This document shows, in pieces, positions 1 through 12,037 of a stretch of DNA of 64,000 bases; the stretch's first letter is position 1, and each line of letters starts with the position of its first letter. The stretch covers positions 57,096 through 121,095 of the forward strand of contig JAKCPI010016973.1 in NCBI GenBank assembly GCA_023213315.1, read 5' to 3'. Position numbers and translations under genes: made by a program. Origin of the DNA: Euborellia annulipes (taxonomy: Eukaryota > Arthropoda > Insecta > Dermaptera > Anisolabididae). The notes beneath the pieces were generated by a model, which made no database searches, was not told the origin of the DNA, and worked only from the letters and a program-made list of their open reading frames with translations.

Positions 1-243
1 GTTTGAAGCACACTTTACTCTTGTGCTTCATAGGAAAGATAGGAGAAATGGTTGCCATGGTAACAAAATATAAATATTTTCCCATACTTATAAATTTTAC
101 ATCTGAATTCAAATATTCCCTACTGCCGGGAACTAAATACATGTCGACACAAAAAATCTGGTGTGACAAGCACAGTGCACAACTTTCGATTACCGAAGGT
201 AAGAGAAAGTTGTGTGCTGTGCGCCAGTCACACCAGATTTTTT
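1..243 (+). repeat. Interspersed repeat A, hairpin-ended 3' part
   Basis: The 3' portion of a repeat present about 16 times in the window. It ends in an imperfect hairpin (151-243): AAAAATCTGGTGTGAC, a second paired arm around CACAACTTTC / GAAAGTTGTG, then GTCACACCAGATTTTT. The 5' part lies outside the window. The open frame across it is an artefact of the repeat. Confidence 0.85.
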
Positions 244-700
244 AATGCTAAAAAATACAAAATGATATAAAAATATTTTTTTATTTCTTATTTTATTTAT
301 AAAACTAACAATTATTCGGAAAATTATTAGCGGTCTGTGCGATCAGTCACACCAGAGTCCTGGAGCGTTCACAATATTCTCTTGGGCTCATCCCGGTTGC
401 CTAACTTCCAGACGTTCCCATAAGTTTGTGCAATATTGGAATAAAATTTTAACATTCAAATAGAACAATTACAAAATAAATTATTATTATATATATCTTA
501 TAGGGATCTCTGAATACAAGATATATATATATATATAAAATGCTTAAATAGCCCCTGAAAAAAAGATATTAAAAAAGAAAAGAAAAGTTGAAGTGTTGGA
601 CAGTTTCCCAATTTCTAATTCTTCTGGGGAAAAGTAATATAAACTTGGGTGGACTTGCTTTTCTTTTTTTTTTTTGTTTGTTGTTGTTGGCTTTACTTAC

Positions 701-833
701 TGTACAATTTGCTGAAGGCCATGTAAAACTCATTGATATTGAGTTTGCCGTCTTTATCAGCGTCGTCAAAGTTGAGCATATGCCCCAATGTGCAGCCCTT
801 CGCCAATTGATTTAACTTTTCACGACCAGCAAT
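701..833 (-). CDS. Fstl5: Follistatin-related protein (FSTL4/5 family), EF-hand 2 exon
   Basis: Internal coding exon of 133 bp: 44 codons plus one base. It is entered in phase 0 after an acceptor ending CCCACAG and left in phase 1 at the donor A|GTAAGT. It encodes residues 232-275 of the partial protein. A cysteine-containing helix (KGCTLGHML) is followed by a canonical 12-residue EF-hand loop, DADKDGKLNINE, with Asp at positions 1, 3 and 5, Gly at 6 and Glu at 12, then FYMAFSKLY. The loop should bind calcium. From my knowledge of the family, this block just precedes the Ig-like domains of secreted FSTL4/FSTL5-type glycoproteins. The following exon would lie left of base 701, but I found no candidate in the remaining 700 bases, which hold repeats. 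Family assignment is very secure; FSTL4 versus FSTL5 orthology is less so. Confidence 0.93.
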
Positions 834-1738
834 CTGTGGGTACAATAAATTATTTTAATTGTCAGTCAATGAACTGAGAATGCGTAATTATTTCCATTTG
901 TATCATATTAAAATACATTGGGGGATGTTGGTTTTGAATTTCTAATTAACTCTACTTATTCAAATGATTTCATGAACTTTTTTTTTTTTTTTTGAAAACA
1001 TGTTTTATAAAAACGGTTAAAATATGCATAATATGTAATTAAGTTTAAGAGTTTTTACTCTTGTATAATTTTTTTTTTTTTGACTCTCTCCTTCAAGTGG
1101 GGGAGAGAAAAGCGAGGAATGTTGTTTGTCGTTGGTTTTTGCAAATCTAATTAGATAAATTATAAGAATTAATCTTAATTAAAAATCTTATAAAATGAAT
1201 TAGAATTATAAAAAAAAAAAAACTCTAAAACAATTTATTCATTAAAATTGTTTTTTTTTTTTTTTAATATTGAAATAAATCTGAAATTTGAATTTTTAAG
1301 GTGATCGTCTCGGGGTGCTAATTTTGGGAGTTTCCAGCGGCCATAATTTTGAAGCTATCGACCTCAAATTTTTTTAAAATTAAAGCTATTTAAAATATCT
1401 ACAACTTATAGAAGCCCTTTTTTTGATTTTCGAAAAAATAAATTTTTTTTTTTTAGATTAATCGCATTAAATAAAAGATATTTTTTAAAAATTCGCTCTA
1501 TATCTTATAAATAATTAAATTAGTAATCATTGTGTTAAAAAATAATTAATTTTTTGCCTTTAATTAATTTGTTGGAACCTTTTAAATGAAATGGAATAAA
1601 TCCCTTGTATCTCTATGGGAAAAACTAACGCCATCTCTTGTCGCCTCGAGTAACTCGGTAGTCAATCGTCTTCTAACGGCTTTTCGAGACGCGCACCTTA
1701 ATAGTTTTCTATAAGAATAAAAATTTTCTATAATTTAC
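834..1738 (-). other. Intron between EF-hand 1 and EF-hand 2 exons
   Basis: A 905-bp intron with donor GTAAAT at its high-coordinate end and acceptor CAG at its low-coordinate end. The right half is occupied by a TTAA-flanked MITE (1296-1701). The remainder is homopolymer-rich AT sequence in which I see nothing else. Confidence 0.85.
1296..1701 (+). mobile_element. TTAA-flanked MITE, family C (copy 1)
   Basis: Flanked by TTAA on both sides with short terminal inverted repeats GGTGATCGTCTCG and CGAGACGCGCACC. Four other copies are recognisable at 5100-5494, 7374-7639, 41036-41250 and 42540-42922. TTAA duplication is characteristic of piggyBac-type transposition, so a non-autonomous piggyBac-like MITE is the best guess. 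It lies in the intron 37 bp from the EF-hand 1 donor. Confidence 0.8.
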
Positions 1739-1879
1739 CTGATTTAGTTCGTCCTTTTCCAGAGCACCGTCATTGTTTTGGTCATAATGACTAAACATAA
1801 TACTGACCAAATATTCTTTTCTGCTGCTTCTATTATCTTCAGCCATTAATTTCGCATGATTATATAAAAGTAAATTATC
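1739..1879 (-). CDS. Fstl5: Follistatin-related protein (FSTL4/5 family), EF-hand 1 exon
   Basis: Internal exon of 141 bp (47 codons, phase 0 at both ends). Its acceptor is T-rich ...TTTTTAG|GAT and its donor CAG|GTAAAT. It encodes residues 185-231, beginning DNLLLYNHAKLMAED and continuing EYLVSIMFSHY into the EF-hand loop DQNNDGALEKDE. That loop has Asp1, Asn3, Asp5, Gly6 and Glu12, so calcium binding is expected. It joins in frame to the EF-hand 2 exon (...DELNQ then IAGREK...), giving the paired EF-hands typical of this family and of SPARC-related proteins. The paired EF-hand following a 10-Cys follistatin module is the diagnostic arrangement. A MITE ends only 37 bp beyond the donor. Confidence 0.93.
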
Positions 1880-2518
1880 CTAAAAAAAAAAGTAATTAAA
1901 ATTCAATTAACTGAGATATACTAGAAATTAATTATAAAACAACTGGAGATTACTCAATTGGTGAAATTTTATCTTCTCTTTTTGGGGTTGGTTGTTCATC
2001 TTATTAAGGTATGCGCACTTATTTGCATGGGAATATATGCATACGCTTGTTAGTATGAATCGGATTTGGAATGTGCTTTAATTTTCATTCATTTTATTCA
2101 AAATAGATAGAGAGAAGTGAAATAAATGAGAGTATATGTCGGCGGTGAGAAATTTAATAAACATACATTTGTGGAAAGAAAAAAAAAAAAAAAAAAAAAC
2201 AATCTCAAATGGATTGAACCACTCAATAAAAACTATTTTTGAAATATTTTTTTACACAGGGAAAGTTTTTGAATTATTAATCAATAGACATAATTTTTTT
2301 TTTTTTTTGTAGTCTTAGAGTACCATATACCTTATACCTATAAATAATATAAAATTGATGATTTAGACCTTCTTAGGCCTTGTGGAATTATATTAGGGCT
2401 ACCATAATTTATCCAGACAGGCGACTTTTGGGTGTCTAGGGGGTATGGAAAAATTTTTGAAAATTAGGCACTGCGTTTTTAACTATCCTGAGACGTGAGA
2501 AATATCAAACTTAGCCAC

Positions 2519-2765
2519 TAGCGTATCCAGGTGAGGGCGAAGGGGGGCGCTCGCCCCCCCCCCCCCGTCCCAGGCTCATCAAGCCGCATATCCGGCTTTA
2601 CGGCTTTTTCTTAAAATCTCCGGCTTTTTTTTTGAAATTTCATAATAAATTCATTTTATATCACAAATCCGGTAAAAAATTATAAAAAAAAGCTCAAACG
2701 AGATTCAAATACTAAAAAAAAAAAGTCGAACGAAAAACGGCGCCCCAGTTGAGCTTCGCCCCCTC
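2519..2765. mobile_element. Probable small hAT-like element with C-rich ends
   Basis: Opens with CTAGCGTATCCAGG and a GGGGGGCGC / C13 tract, resembling the CAGTGGCGTA...GG end of the dated hAT copy at 26803. The right end near GCGCCCCAGTTGAGC is inferred. No target duplication was confirmed. Confidence 0.4.
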
Positions 2766-3746
2766 CGCCCACAATATGCTTTTTTATTCCGTTTCAATAC
2801 GGTTTTGGTCCGCCTGTTTCCCTTCATTCGTTGGGAAAATTATATTTGAATATCCAGTGTTGGGAGATTTTCACGTTTCCAACATCATTGGGAAACGTTT
2901 CCACTTTTATTCATTTTGTTCTGCTTTCCATTGTTGTGGTTATCGGAAGCCATCGGAGCTTTAGGAAGCCAGCCAGCATTGAACCTCCGATTGTGATCAA
3001 CAACGGCCTCAAGCTAAGTTCCTTCCCAAACGAGATAACTTTACTTATTTTCTACTTCTTTGCAATTATTATAAACTTTTTAATCTATTCATTTAACTTA
3101 TATTCAGTGCTCTGCAATTGATTCCTTCTCACACCAATAATCTTTACTGTATAAACCATTTAAATTATATATTCATTCAACCTGTATATTTTGATTCGAA
3201 AAATTGGTGACCCCATATTTATTACTTTTAAATTAAAATATTAGCTAAAATATTACTGCCTTCTGATTTCTTTTCCCTTGGGGTGTATTTGGCTCATCCA
3301 TACCCCCAAATACTTTATGTAGTATATGCAATCATTTCAAAATATCCCACTGAATTCTTTTTTTTTTATCTTCTTTTCAAAACGGCCATCTACTGGTCCC
3401 TGGTCCATTACTGGGGTGTTTACCTTAAATTTATTGTATAAATACATTTTTATTATTTTTCTTCAGAAATTAAATAACTATTTATGTATTTTGGATGTTG
3501 TATAAGGGAAATGGTCCTGGAACCCATCCTAATAAATAAAAAAAAAACTATTTATTTATTTAATATACAAAATTCTCTCCCTAAAATGAATGAACGATGC
3601 TTCTTTTAGTTGCCATCTTGTTTGTTCAATGAACTTCGACCATTTTCTGTGCCCCCGAACATCACCGTTTATTAATATACATAATCTTATAAGTATAATA
3701 ATATCTTTCTAACTAGCATCCTTAATTTTTTCATTCTCATTAGACT

Positions 3747-4010
3747 ATTTTTTTTTTTTTAAAACATTCACACTTTTTCTCATTCACACTCACATTCACA
3801 CAGTCTTTTCGGCAACTGAGGCCATTTAAGACTTTTTACGATAATCAATATGTTTAATATATCAATTGGGGGGTCCAGGCATTTTTATTTAAGTCATTTG
3901 GTATCCAAATGCCTTAAATAAAATTATCGGACTGCCTGGGGTCCGAACCCGAGACGTTCGGTATAGAGGGTAGGCACGCTACCAACTACTCCAAGCCCCT
4001 TGGGCCTCTA
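3747..4010 (-). mobile_element. tRNA-derived SINE (minus orientation)
   Basis: Read on the minus strand, an A-box-like block (GGCTTGGAGTAGTTGGTAGC) and a B box (GGGTTCGGACCCC) are followed by a body and an A-rich tail (T run at 3750). It contains a conserved palindrome around CATTTGGTATCCAAATG. Possible short duplication TAGACT at 3741 and 4011. Same family as 56278-56483. Confidence 0.75.
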
Positions 4011-4121
4011 TAGACTTGATTAAATTGCTTTAAAAATTGCGGTTGACAATGCCGTTTACTGCTCTTAAACTCTTAATAAGAAAGTTGAAGTGTAACTATA
4101 TCATTTAATTGAAGCCTCGTT

Positions 4122-4149
4122 GGGGGCGGGGAGAGGGAGGGGGAGGGGG
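4122..4149 (+). other. G-quadruplex-type G-run cluster
   Basis: Five G-runs of 3-5 separated by one to three bases (G5-C-G4-AGA-G3-A-G5-A-G5). It sits in the intron between the EF-hand 1 and linker exons, on the strand complementary to the transcript. Confidence 0.6.
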
Positions 4150-4455
4150 TTGAAAACTTATCTTGATAATGAAAATGTTTTAATTAAAAAAAAACGAGTG
4201 AAGGGATTATAAATTTGACAGCATATCGGCTGCGTCTTATCTCCTCTCTATAGAGTTCTCTCGATTATGAGAGCATTGATAAAGAAAGGGACCGAATCAG
4301 CAGAAAAATGTGAAGAGACTTGTGATGAGTGCACTTAAGAATGGATTGTGGAAGTGTTTTGATAAGTGCTACTGACGTGGGCAAAAACGTAACGATATAT
4401 GGTTAAAAAAAAAAATCTTTACTTAAAATAATAAATAAATAAATATTTACTTTAC

Positions 4456-4670
4456 CTTCATAATTTCATATTCCTGTATAGAGCAGTCATGTTTATAATA
4501 CGATGGTTCATTTGAATTTAATTGACTCTGGTGATGTTTTATCTTTTCTGGTGGGCTATTTTCATATTCACCCCCCTTCTTCGGCCTTTCGTTTATCGAT
4601 TTAACGTTCTTCGGCTTCGAATCGATCTCCTCCTCCAGAAGTGGAAGTTGTGCTCCTGCTGCTGCTTTGT
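4456..4670 (-). CDS. Fstl5: Follistatin-related protein, charged linker exon
   Basis: Exon of 215 bp, entered in phase 1 (acceptor GCTTTCAG|AC) and left in phase 0 (ATG AAG|GTAAAG). The first two bases complete a GAC codon with the last G of the Kazal exon. It encodes residues 114-184: KAAAGAQLP, an acidic run LLEEEIDSK, then a Lys/Glu/Pro-rich stretch, and finally HDCSIQEYEIMK, which leads into EF-hand 1. The middle is low complexity and probably a flexible extracellular linker. The C-terminal CSIQEYEIMK segment looks like the conserved start of the EF-hand module. Splice phase and open frame fit both neighbours, which is strong support although the linker itself is weakly conserved in the family. 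Confidence 0.88.
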
Positions 4671-5000
4671 CTGAAAGCATCCATCCAACTAATTGAATCA
4701 ATTAGACACAAAAGAAAAAGTTATTTAGAACAACGTTCAATGGTGTCTCTTGCGATAAACCATAGGAAACCATAATTTGCTAGATTACTTCTTTTACATT
4801 AAACCACCTAATCGGATTGTATAAAGTGCATACTTAATTAATTTATTTTACTTTGTCTCTCGTAAATTTGAAAGTTGTAATGAAAAAATGTTTGGATATA
4901 AGCGAGCAATTCTCGATTTTGTTAATTAATTTAAATCAATTGGATATCATTTGTTCTAATTAAATTTTAATAAACACGAGTTCCCTTTTAAAGTCCAGGC

Positions 5001-5873
5001 CAGCGTTTTCCAAACTGTGAGGCGCGTTACTAGTCTAAGGGGAGGCGCGAATATTAGCCACAGTGAGCAATTTTCCAAATGATTGTTCAAGTTTTATACT
5101 TAAGGTGCGCGTCTCGAAAAGCCGTTAGAAGATGATTCACTTTAGGCGGCAAGAGATGGCGTTAGTTTTCCCATAGGGATACAAGGGATTTATTCCATTT
5201 CATTTGAAAGATTCTAACTAATTAATTAAGGGTAAAAAATTAATTATTTTTTAACACAATGATTACTAATTTAATTATCTATAAGATATAGAGCTAATTT
5301 TTTAAAAATATCTTTTATTTAATGCGATTAATCTAGAAAAAAAAAATTTATTTTTTCGAAAATCAAAAAAAGGGCTTCTATAAGTTGTAGATAATTTGAA
5401 TAGCTTTAATTATAAAATAAATTTGAGGACGATAGCTTCAAAATTGTGGCCGCTGGAATCTCCCAAAATTAGCACCTCGAGACGCGCACCTTAAAATATA
5501 TATATATATATTTTTTTTTTTTTTAAATTTAAAATTGGCCTCGGAAAACAATTCCATTTGGCCAATTAAATATAAATGAGAATAAATAAAAAAATATTTT
5601 TATTAAATTTGGGGGAAAAGTGGTGTAAATTTTACGTGAAACATATTTATAAAAGAACATTTTTAATATATGTGAAATTTCACAGGTTTTTGAAGAAACA
5701 TTTAGATTTCTAATTTTTTTTTTTTTTTTTTTGCATTTAGAACTATTAATAAATTTTTTAGAAATAAAATTGTTTGTGTTTCTATTATTTTATAAAATGG
5801 GGGGGGGAGGGAAGACGTCATGCGATTAAATATTTTTAAGAGAGGCGTGGTAACATAAGTTTGAAAACCACTT
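5001..5873. mobile_element. hAT-like element split by a family C MITE
   Basis: Left end CAGCGTTTTCCAAACTGTGAG and right end GTTTGAAAACCACTT are inverted. Flanking octamers are gtccaggc and gtctaggc (7/8), consistent with an aged 8-bp hAT duplication. A family C MITE at 5100-5494 is nested inside, so it is younger. No transposase frame remains. Confidence 0.65.
5100..5494 (-). mobile_element. TTAA-flanked MITE, family C (copy 2)
   Basis: Inverted relative to copy 1, with TTAA and the GGTGCGCGTCTCG terminal repeat at both ends. This is the cleanest full-length copy, about 395 bp. Confidence 0.82.
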
Positions 5874-7373
5874 GTCTAGGCTATATGACTCCGACTTAAA
5901 ATTATACTAAAGTTTTATGTTAATGAAACTGATGCCTTGAATTGTCCTATATGCACAACCAAAAATCTTTATTTCGTGGAGACTGATTACCTGACTGCAC
6001 GCTTCTTTCCTATCTATTGTTTAAATACAACATTTATTTTTTCATATTTTAATAAAAAATTCGTCTTTTTATTCTTGTTTTTGCACAAGAGACGAGATCT
6101 CTAATCCTATGCTAGGATCCAGAAGTCCCTTCAAAATTTATTAAATAAGTGACTCAATTATTTTCTTTTGTTTCACATCATTAGGATATACTATCCCCAT
6201 AAATAATAATAAAGTAAAGAAAAATTGCAGAGAATACCATGTTGGTACTTTTAGTGATTTTAATTTTTAAATAGGCTTATCTAAATAATTAATGTGAATG
6301 AAATATAAATGTGGAGATTTGAAAAAAAAAAAAACAAAACAAGAATAACATTTACCATTAAAATATACCAAATATAAATAATGCATGGCGGGATTATTTT
6401 TAAAAGTAAAATCCAAATGGATTTAGAATCCGAATAAGTGTGTAAGTTTACCTTTATTCATTTATTATTAAAATTAATAAATGTAGAAAAAGAGCATATT
6501 TTTCATATTAAAAATTTAATATAAAAAAATTAGATTTTTTTTTTTAAATTATACGGATTATTTTTATTTTTATCAATATTTAAAATACAGTCAGTATCTT
6601 ACAAAAATAGCTAGCTTTATTCACAGTATTTTCATATTTGTAGACTATTTTTGCTAATTACTCGGCTATCAATCAATTAAAATTTCTAAATAAACACCGA
6701 GTTTGAAACAAATTTTTACAATATTTTTGCAAATAGTTTAGTAAAAAAAGAAAAATGAATATTATTGTGAACTGTCACAAACAATTGATTCGTTTTTCTG
6801 GGAATATTATTTTCTAGAGAGAATATAATTTCCATCTCAATAAGTATAATTAATTTAATATAGATAACCAACTTAAATTCCCAACGTTGCCTAGGGGTAT
6901 TATTATTATTATTATACTGTACTATAGAACATTAGAGAAGTTTTTTGAATTTCTGGAAGTTAAAAATACCATATTTTTGATCGAATATCTCATATTTCTA
7001 ATTCTACTTTTAACTTCATTAATTATTAACTTGTATATTTCAAAAGCTTTCTAATTTAGTTCTTGGTTTGAGGATATTTTTGGAATGAAATGCATTCGCT
7101 GATTGATTTTAATAATTCAACTAATTTCTAAAAGAAATTTTTCCAACTTATTTAATTTCTCATTTATATTTTATACTCTGACATATTAACTTAATGGGTT
7201 AAATATATAAGGAAGATGATTTAGGACGAAAAATATTTCAAAAGAGCCTAGCAAAAATCTGTAAGGGGTCATTAATAAAAGACTTATTTCGGTTTAAATA
7301 AAAAAAAAAAAAAAAAAAAAACTTCAACAAGTCTTTTATTAACGCAACTGTAAAAGCTTAACAACCAAAATCC

Positions 7374-7639
7374 TTAAGGTGCACGTCTTGGGGTGCTAAT
7401 TTTGGGAGTCTCCAGCGGCCACAATTTTAAAGCTATTGACCTCAAATTTTTTTTAAATTAAAGCTATTTAAAATGTCTACAACTTATAGAAGCCCTTTTT
7501 TTGATTTTAGAAAAAATAAAAATTTTTTTTTAGATTAATCGCATTAAATAAAAGATATTTTTAAAAAATTCGGTTGATATCTTGTAGATAATTAAATTAG
7601 TAATCATTGTGTTAAAGAATAATTAATTTTTTGCCTTTA
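7374..7639 (+). mobile_element. TTAA MITE, family C (copy 3, 3' truncated)
   Basis: Starts with TTAA and GGTGCACGTCTTGGGGTGC and follows the family for about 265 bp, stopping near TTGCCTTTAA. The right terminal repeat is missing. Confidence 0.75.
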
Positions 7640-8071
7640 ACTGTTTATGAATAAGAATATATAAAATATTTTTTTCAAGTTTGCAGATTATATAAAATTT
7701 AAATTTCAAAAGATTTTATCAAAGAATCGATACTTATACCCTTATAAATAAATGTTAGTTTTAAAAACAAATTTATTTTTAATAAACCCTTTTTTTCTAA
7801 TATATTACTCTGATTCAAGCATTCATTTTAAATTTAAATATTGTATAATTTAATAGCTAGCTATCAAACGTTATTTTGTTTTTAAATTTATTCTCTATTC
7901 TTTTCAATCGTCAGAATAAATATACCCGTATGCTTTCGTTTTCATTCTTTACATTGTGTATGATATTCATTTCTGTTATCAGCTTTTTTTTTTATACACG
8001 AATCGTATTGTTTTTGATCGCTTGTTTATGATATGCGAATTTTTAATTAAAAAAATGTTTAAAAAAAATTA

Positions 8072-8392
8072 TCACTCATTGTTTGCTTTTGAAAATTTTT
8101 CACCTTCTTGAGAAATCAAAAATAATAAACTTATATACGAAAATGTACAGCGTTTCATTTTTATAATTATTACAAGTGGAAAAGCCCGCCTTCGGCTGCG
8201 CCCCCTGGACCCCCTTGCGAGCAAATGCATCAAATTTATTCTTGCCTTCGACGAACAATTGCAAAATGTTAAAGTTATAAATTTCCCTTCCATCAAAATC
8301 TTGACATCTAATTTTTGACATGATCGCAATATTTTCTCTCTATATATTTCATATATAGCATAAGAGAAATTAAAAAAAACATTTCGAAACAT
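8072..8392 (-). repeat. Mixed repeat: Helitron-like 3' end beside an A-repeat terminus
   Basis: At 8175-8225, read on the minus strand, a GGGTCCAGGGGGCGCAGCC block and an AAGGCGGGC arm run into TTTTCCACTTGT. This closely resembles the sequence at 21585-21615. Near 8300-8390 lies the terminus of repeat A (TCTAATTTTTGACATG, then the CTCTCTATATATTTCATATA motif). The open frames across it are not genes. Confidence 0.5.
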
Positions 8393-8644
8393 ACAAAAAC
8401 AGTCAGGGACACTTTCACCTAGCTGAGAGGCACAAATTGCGAAGTGAAGTGAAATAAAAAAAAAAAAAAAAAAACAATCACTAAAATACTTATTTTGTTA
8501 TATGCAAATGACTTTAGATTCCTATTAGGTCCATAAATTACCATATAGCATAGGCCTATATACATCACAATTTATCATTAACAAAGGACAGCTGGACATA
8601 TAAACGTTCAATAGCTTAGGATCTGTCTCATCACAACTAAATCC

Positions 8645-8900
8645 GACCCAAGGGCGGATACAAGGGGTAAAGGGGGTAATTACCCCCCCCTGAGATTCGA
8701 AAAAATACCTTTTTTCGCAAAAAAATTTATTTTTAATGTAAAATTTTTAAAATTAATACTTAAAAATTTAATGTGTATTTATATTCTGGCAAACAAGTAC
8801 AGAATGCGCTTTTAAATTACCGAAATTAAAAAAAAATAGTGTGCTGTGCGACGAGTCACACCAGATTACCCCCCCGAGAAACACCTCTGGATCCGCCCTT
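8645..8900. mobile_element. G/C-tract-ended MITE containing an A-repeat hairpin arm
   Basis: GGGCGGATACAAGGGG and CTGGATCCGCCCTTG form inverted ends with TTACCCCCC tracts. Inside is the GTGCTGTGCGACGAGTCACAC arm of repeat A. A second copy lies at 10470-10735, and a fragment at 47580-47635. Confidence 0.6.
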
Positions 8901-8958
8901 GATCCGACCAGAGATCAATCAATTTTTTGGAGCCAATTTCTTTTTAGAAAAGTGTTTT

Positions 8959-9469
8959 TATTTTCTCTTACCCTATATATGAAATATATATAAAGAGAAA
9001 GTATTTCTATCATGTCAAAAATTCGATGTCGAGATTTTGATGGATATACATGTCTGTATGTGTGTGTGTGAAGGAATTGATCTACCGGATTAAAATTTTA
9101 TATTTAAGTTGGTTGCCTCCCGGACACTTAAAATAAGTTTTTGAACAAAATCGGCCAAAAAATACTAGTAGTTTACTTATGTACTTTTTCAGTTTTTTTT
9201 CGATTTACTCAATATTCGATCCAACAAATTTGATTAAAATTCAAAAATCATTTATTTTTTAGATGCTCTTTAAAAAATATATCAGTAAAATTTTCGCTAA
9301 AATTGTTTGAAGTACACTTTACTGTGGAAGCATTCGTATCTCAGCGCCATCTATAAATCGCGTGGTCACGTTTGGAACTTAGGTGCTAAGGGCAACTATA
9401 ATAAATATATCTCGACACAAAAAATTGGTGTGGTAAGCACAGTATACAATTTTCTCTTGCCGAAGGGCA
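8959..9469 (+). repeat. Interspersed repeat A
   Basis: Begins TTTTCTCTTACCCTATATATG with its mirror AAGAGAAAGTA, and includes the conserved modules CAAAAATTCGATGTCGAGAT, AAATTTTATATTTAAGTT and GATGCTCTTTAAAA. It ends in a decayed hairpin (ATTGGTGTGG...). Confidence 0.8.
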
Positions 9470-9545
9470 TATATATACAGTATATGGTTCTTAATTATGC
9501 CAGGGAAAACTTCGAAAAATTTTGAATTGAGATGTTAAATTAAAA

Positions 9546-9709
9546 TAATTCGTCATATATATTCAATTTCAACTTTCCTTTTTTTTGTCGTCACGGCTTG
9601 TGACGTCATAACTTGTAGCGTCACGGCCTTTGACGTCACGTCATGTAACGCGACATGTTGATAGAGGAACGAAAAAATTTGAGGCGATCAAATAAAAAGT
9701 TCCACTTAA
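9546..9709 (+). repeat. CRE-containing repeat G (copy 1)
   Basis: About 165 bp shared with 22475-22630. Its core has repeated units of the type CGTCACGGCTTGTGACGTCA, including two perfect CREB/ATF palindromes TGACGTCA at 9601-9608 and 9631-9638. Confidence 0.75.
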
Positions 9710-10469
9710 AAAAAAAAAAAAAATAATTTAAAATTTTCTTATTTGCAGTTTTTTTTTTTTAAATAACAAATTTCACATTATAAATAAATTTATTTTAATG
9801 TTCCCCAATTATGGTTTCTTAGATTGTATTCTATTAATTTTATGGTGGAGTGGAAACCATCAAGAATTTGTTAGAAGCACCCGAGGAAACTAAAACGTGA
9901 CGCTACACCCTTTATCCAGATTGAGATAAGATCTAACTAGATAATTAAAACTTTGCAAGTAGCTTACACGTATTGAAGATTTAAGATTACACTCACTTTC
10001 AAGAAACATTCCGGAAATTTAATTTTCGAAATTTCCAATCTATACGTAATTATAAAAATATAATAATACAAACAGCACATTCTTTGATTCAAATTTAGAA
10101 AAAAATAAATACATAAGGGAATTTTCTTTGAAAAGTTTTCACAAAGGGCTTGACTTTTTTTTTTACTTTTTTTCATACCAATATTAATTGAATGCGTTCA
10201 TTGGGTTGAAAACAAATTTCAAACTAAATAAAAATAAAAATTCTTATATCATTAATATCTAAATGTCTTTTCTTATTTTATAAGAGCCTACTTGAAACAG
10301 AATTTTAATTAAAAGAGACAAATTATATTTCTTAGTTAGTATTTTTTTTTTTTACTTGAGAAATTGAAAATCTTTTGGAATCTGACTACCAATTTTCTTC
10401 CCCAGGCAGATTATCACTAAAAGTATAATAGTGCCCCATTAATAGAAAAATAAATTTTAATTCAGTTCA

Positions 10470-10735
10470 AGGGCGGATATAAAGGGACGGCAAAGGTGGT
10501 AATTATCAAACCCCCCCTTTTCTCGAGATTTGAGAAAAATATTTTTCTTGGAAATTAAATTTTATTTTTAATATAAAATTTTAATTTTAAAATTAATACT
10601 TGCAAATTTGATTAGTATATATATATATTACTGAGAAACAAGTAGAGAATGTAATTTTAAGTTACTGAAAGTAAGAGAAAGTTGTGTGCTGTGCGACCAG
10701 TCACACCAAATTACCCCCCCAGGAGAGACAATATT
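10470..10735. mobile_element. G/C-tract-ended MITE (second copy)
   Basis: Same design as 8645-8900: GGGCGGATATAAAGGG at the left, C-tracts, then the A-repeat arm GTGCTGTGCGACCAGTCACAC and a final TTACCCCCCC. Confidence 0.55.
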
Positions 10736-11741
10736 CTTTCTCTTGCATTTGGGTCGTCCCCAGGCGTCCCCATAATTCAAAGTTTGTAGAAAAATCAATA
10801 AAAGAAAAATTAAAAATTTAATTAAATAACATGAAATACGAGTGTACGAAATAATGTTTAAAAACATTTAATTTAGTGAATATTTATTAAATCAAATATC
10901 CGAAAATGTAGACAACGCCAACGCCGAGTGTCAAATCACGCAACTATTTTTTTTTAGCCCACCAACAAAAAAGAAACTCACAAAACGAATATTTTTTTTA
11001 GACACAGGGACGTAATTTAAGTTTTTGCTTAGAGACAAAACAAAAATAGGAGAATAAAAAACTACGTTTCATTTTATATTTATTATAATATAAACAAGAG
11101 AAGATACTGTAATTCTGTATATTTTTATGAAATCTATTTAATAAATTTTACAAATATTTAGTAAAATTCATTGAATCAAACGCGATATTGACCAAAATAA
11201 TTAATCAAAATATATAGGCCTACTGTATATATTTTTTTATTTATTTGCCCGCTTAGCCGTAGGCAACTGGTTACAAAAAATATATTTTACAATAATAATT
11301 AATTAAACATAAATTTACATAAAAAATATATAAATCTTTTTTTTCAATCCTTGGGGGGAGGCAAATGCCCAATCCAATAATTAAATTTAAAAAATAAAAT
11401 TTCATTTTTGTAGAAAACAAAATAAAACTTTTAGCCAAAGGCCAGCATAAACCCTTTTTGCATTCACGCTCACTTTATTGGTAGATTTAATGGTGTTTGG
11501 AGTAGTGCAAAATTATATTCAATTTGTATAATCCATAATCCTCCTCCCTTCATTCCAAATGAATAAATATTTAACACTATATTTTCATTTATTTTTATTT
11601 ATTTAGATTTATTTAATTTTTAGATACCTCTCTTGGGTCAATGCAGGTGAATCATAAAAGCAACTGTTTTCAGTTGTCATCTTATATGAGAAATATTTCC
11701 GTCATTTGAATCAAAATTTGAGAGTTTTCAATACCGTAGAG

Positions 11742-12037
11742 CAGTGTTTCCCAAACTTTTGAAGGCCCCGGCACCCCAAAGGTCCGTTGGGAATAACATT
11801 ATACATTGGGGGGACCCTCTCCTTTTTTCTTCCCCCACGAAATTTTTTCCGCCCTGCAGCAAATTTTTTTCCCCTTGCTTGAAAATCATTTGACCTTTTT
11901 TTTTTAGAAAGTATTTTTTTGCAAAATTTTTCCCTTTTGTTAAAATTTTGCTTTTGTCGGCCTCTTTTATTATTATATTATTATTTATTTTTTGGGTTTA
12001 TCTAAATATTTCGGGGCACACCGGTTGGGAACCCCTG
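11742..12037. mobile_element. hAT-like non-autonomous element
   Basis: Ends CAGTGTTTCCCAAAC and GGTTGGGAACCCCTG are inverted. Flanking octamers ccgtagag (11734-11741) and caatagag (12038-12045) match at 6/8. The length of 296 bp and the CAG..CTG ends fit hAT MITEs. Confidence 0.7.
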
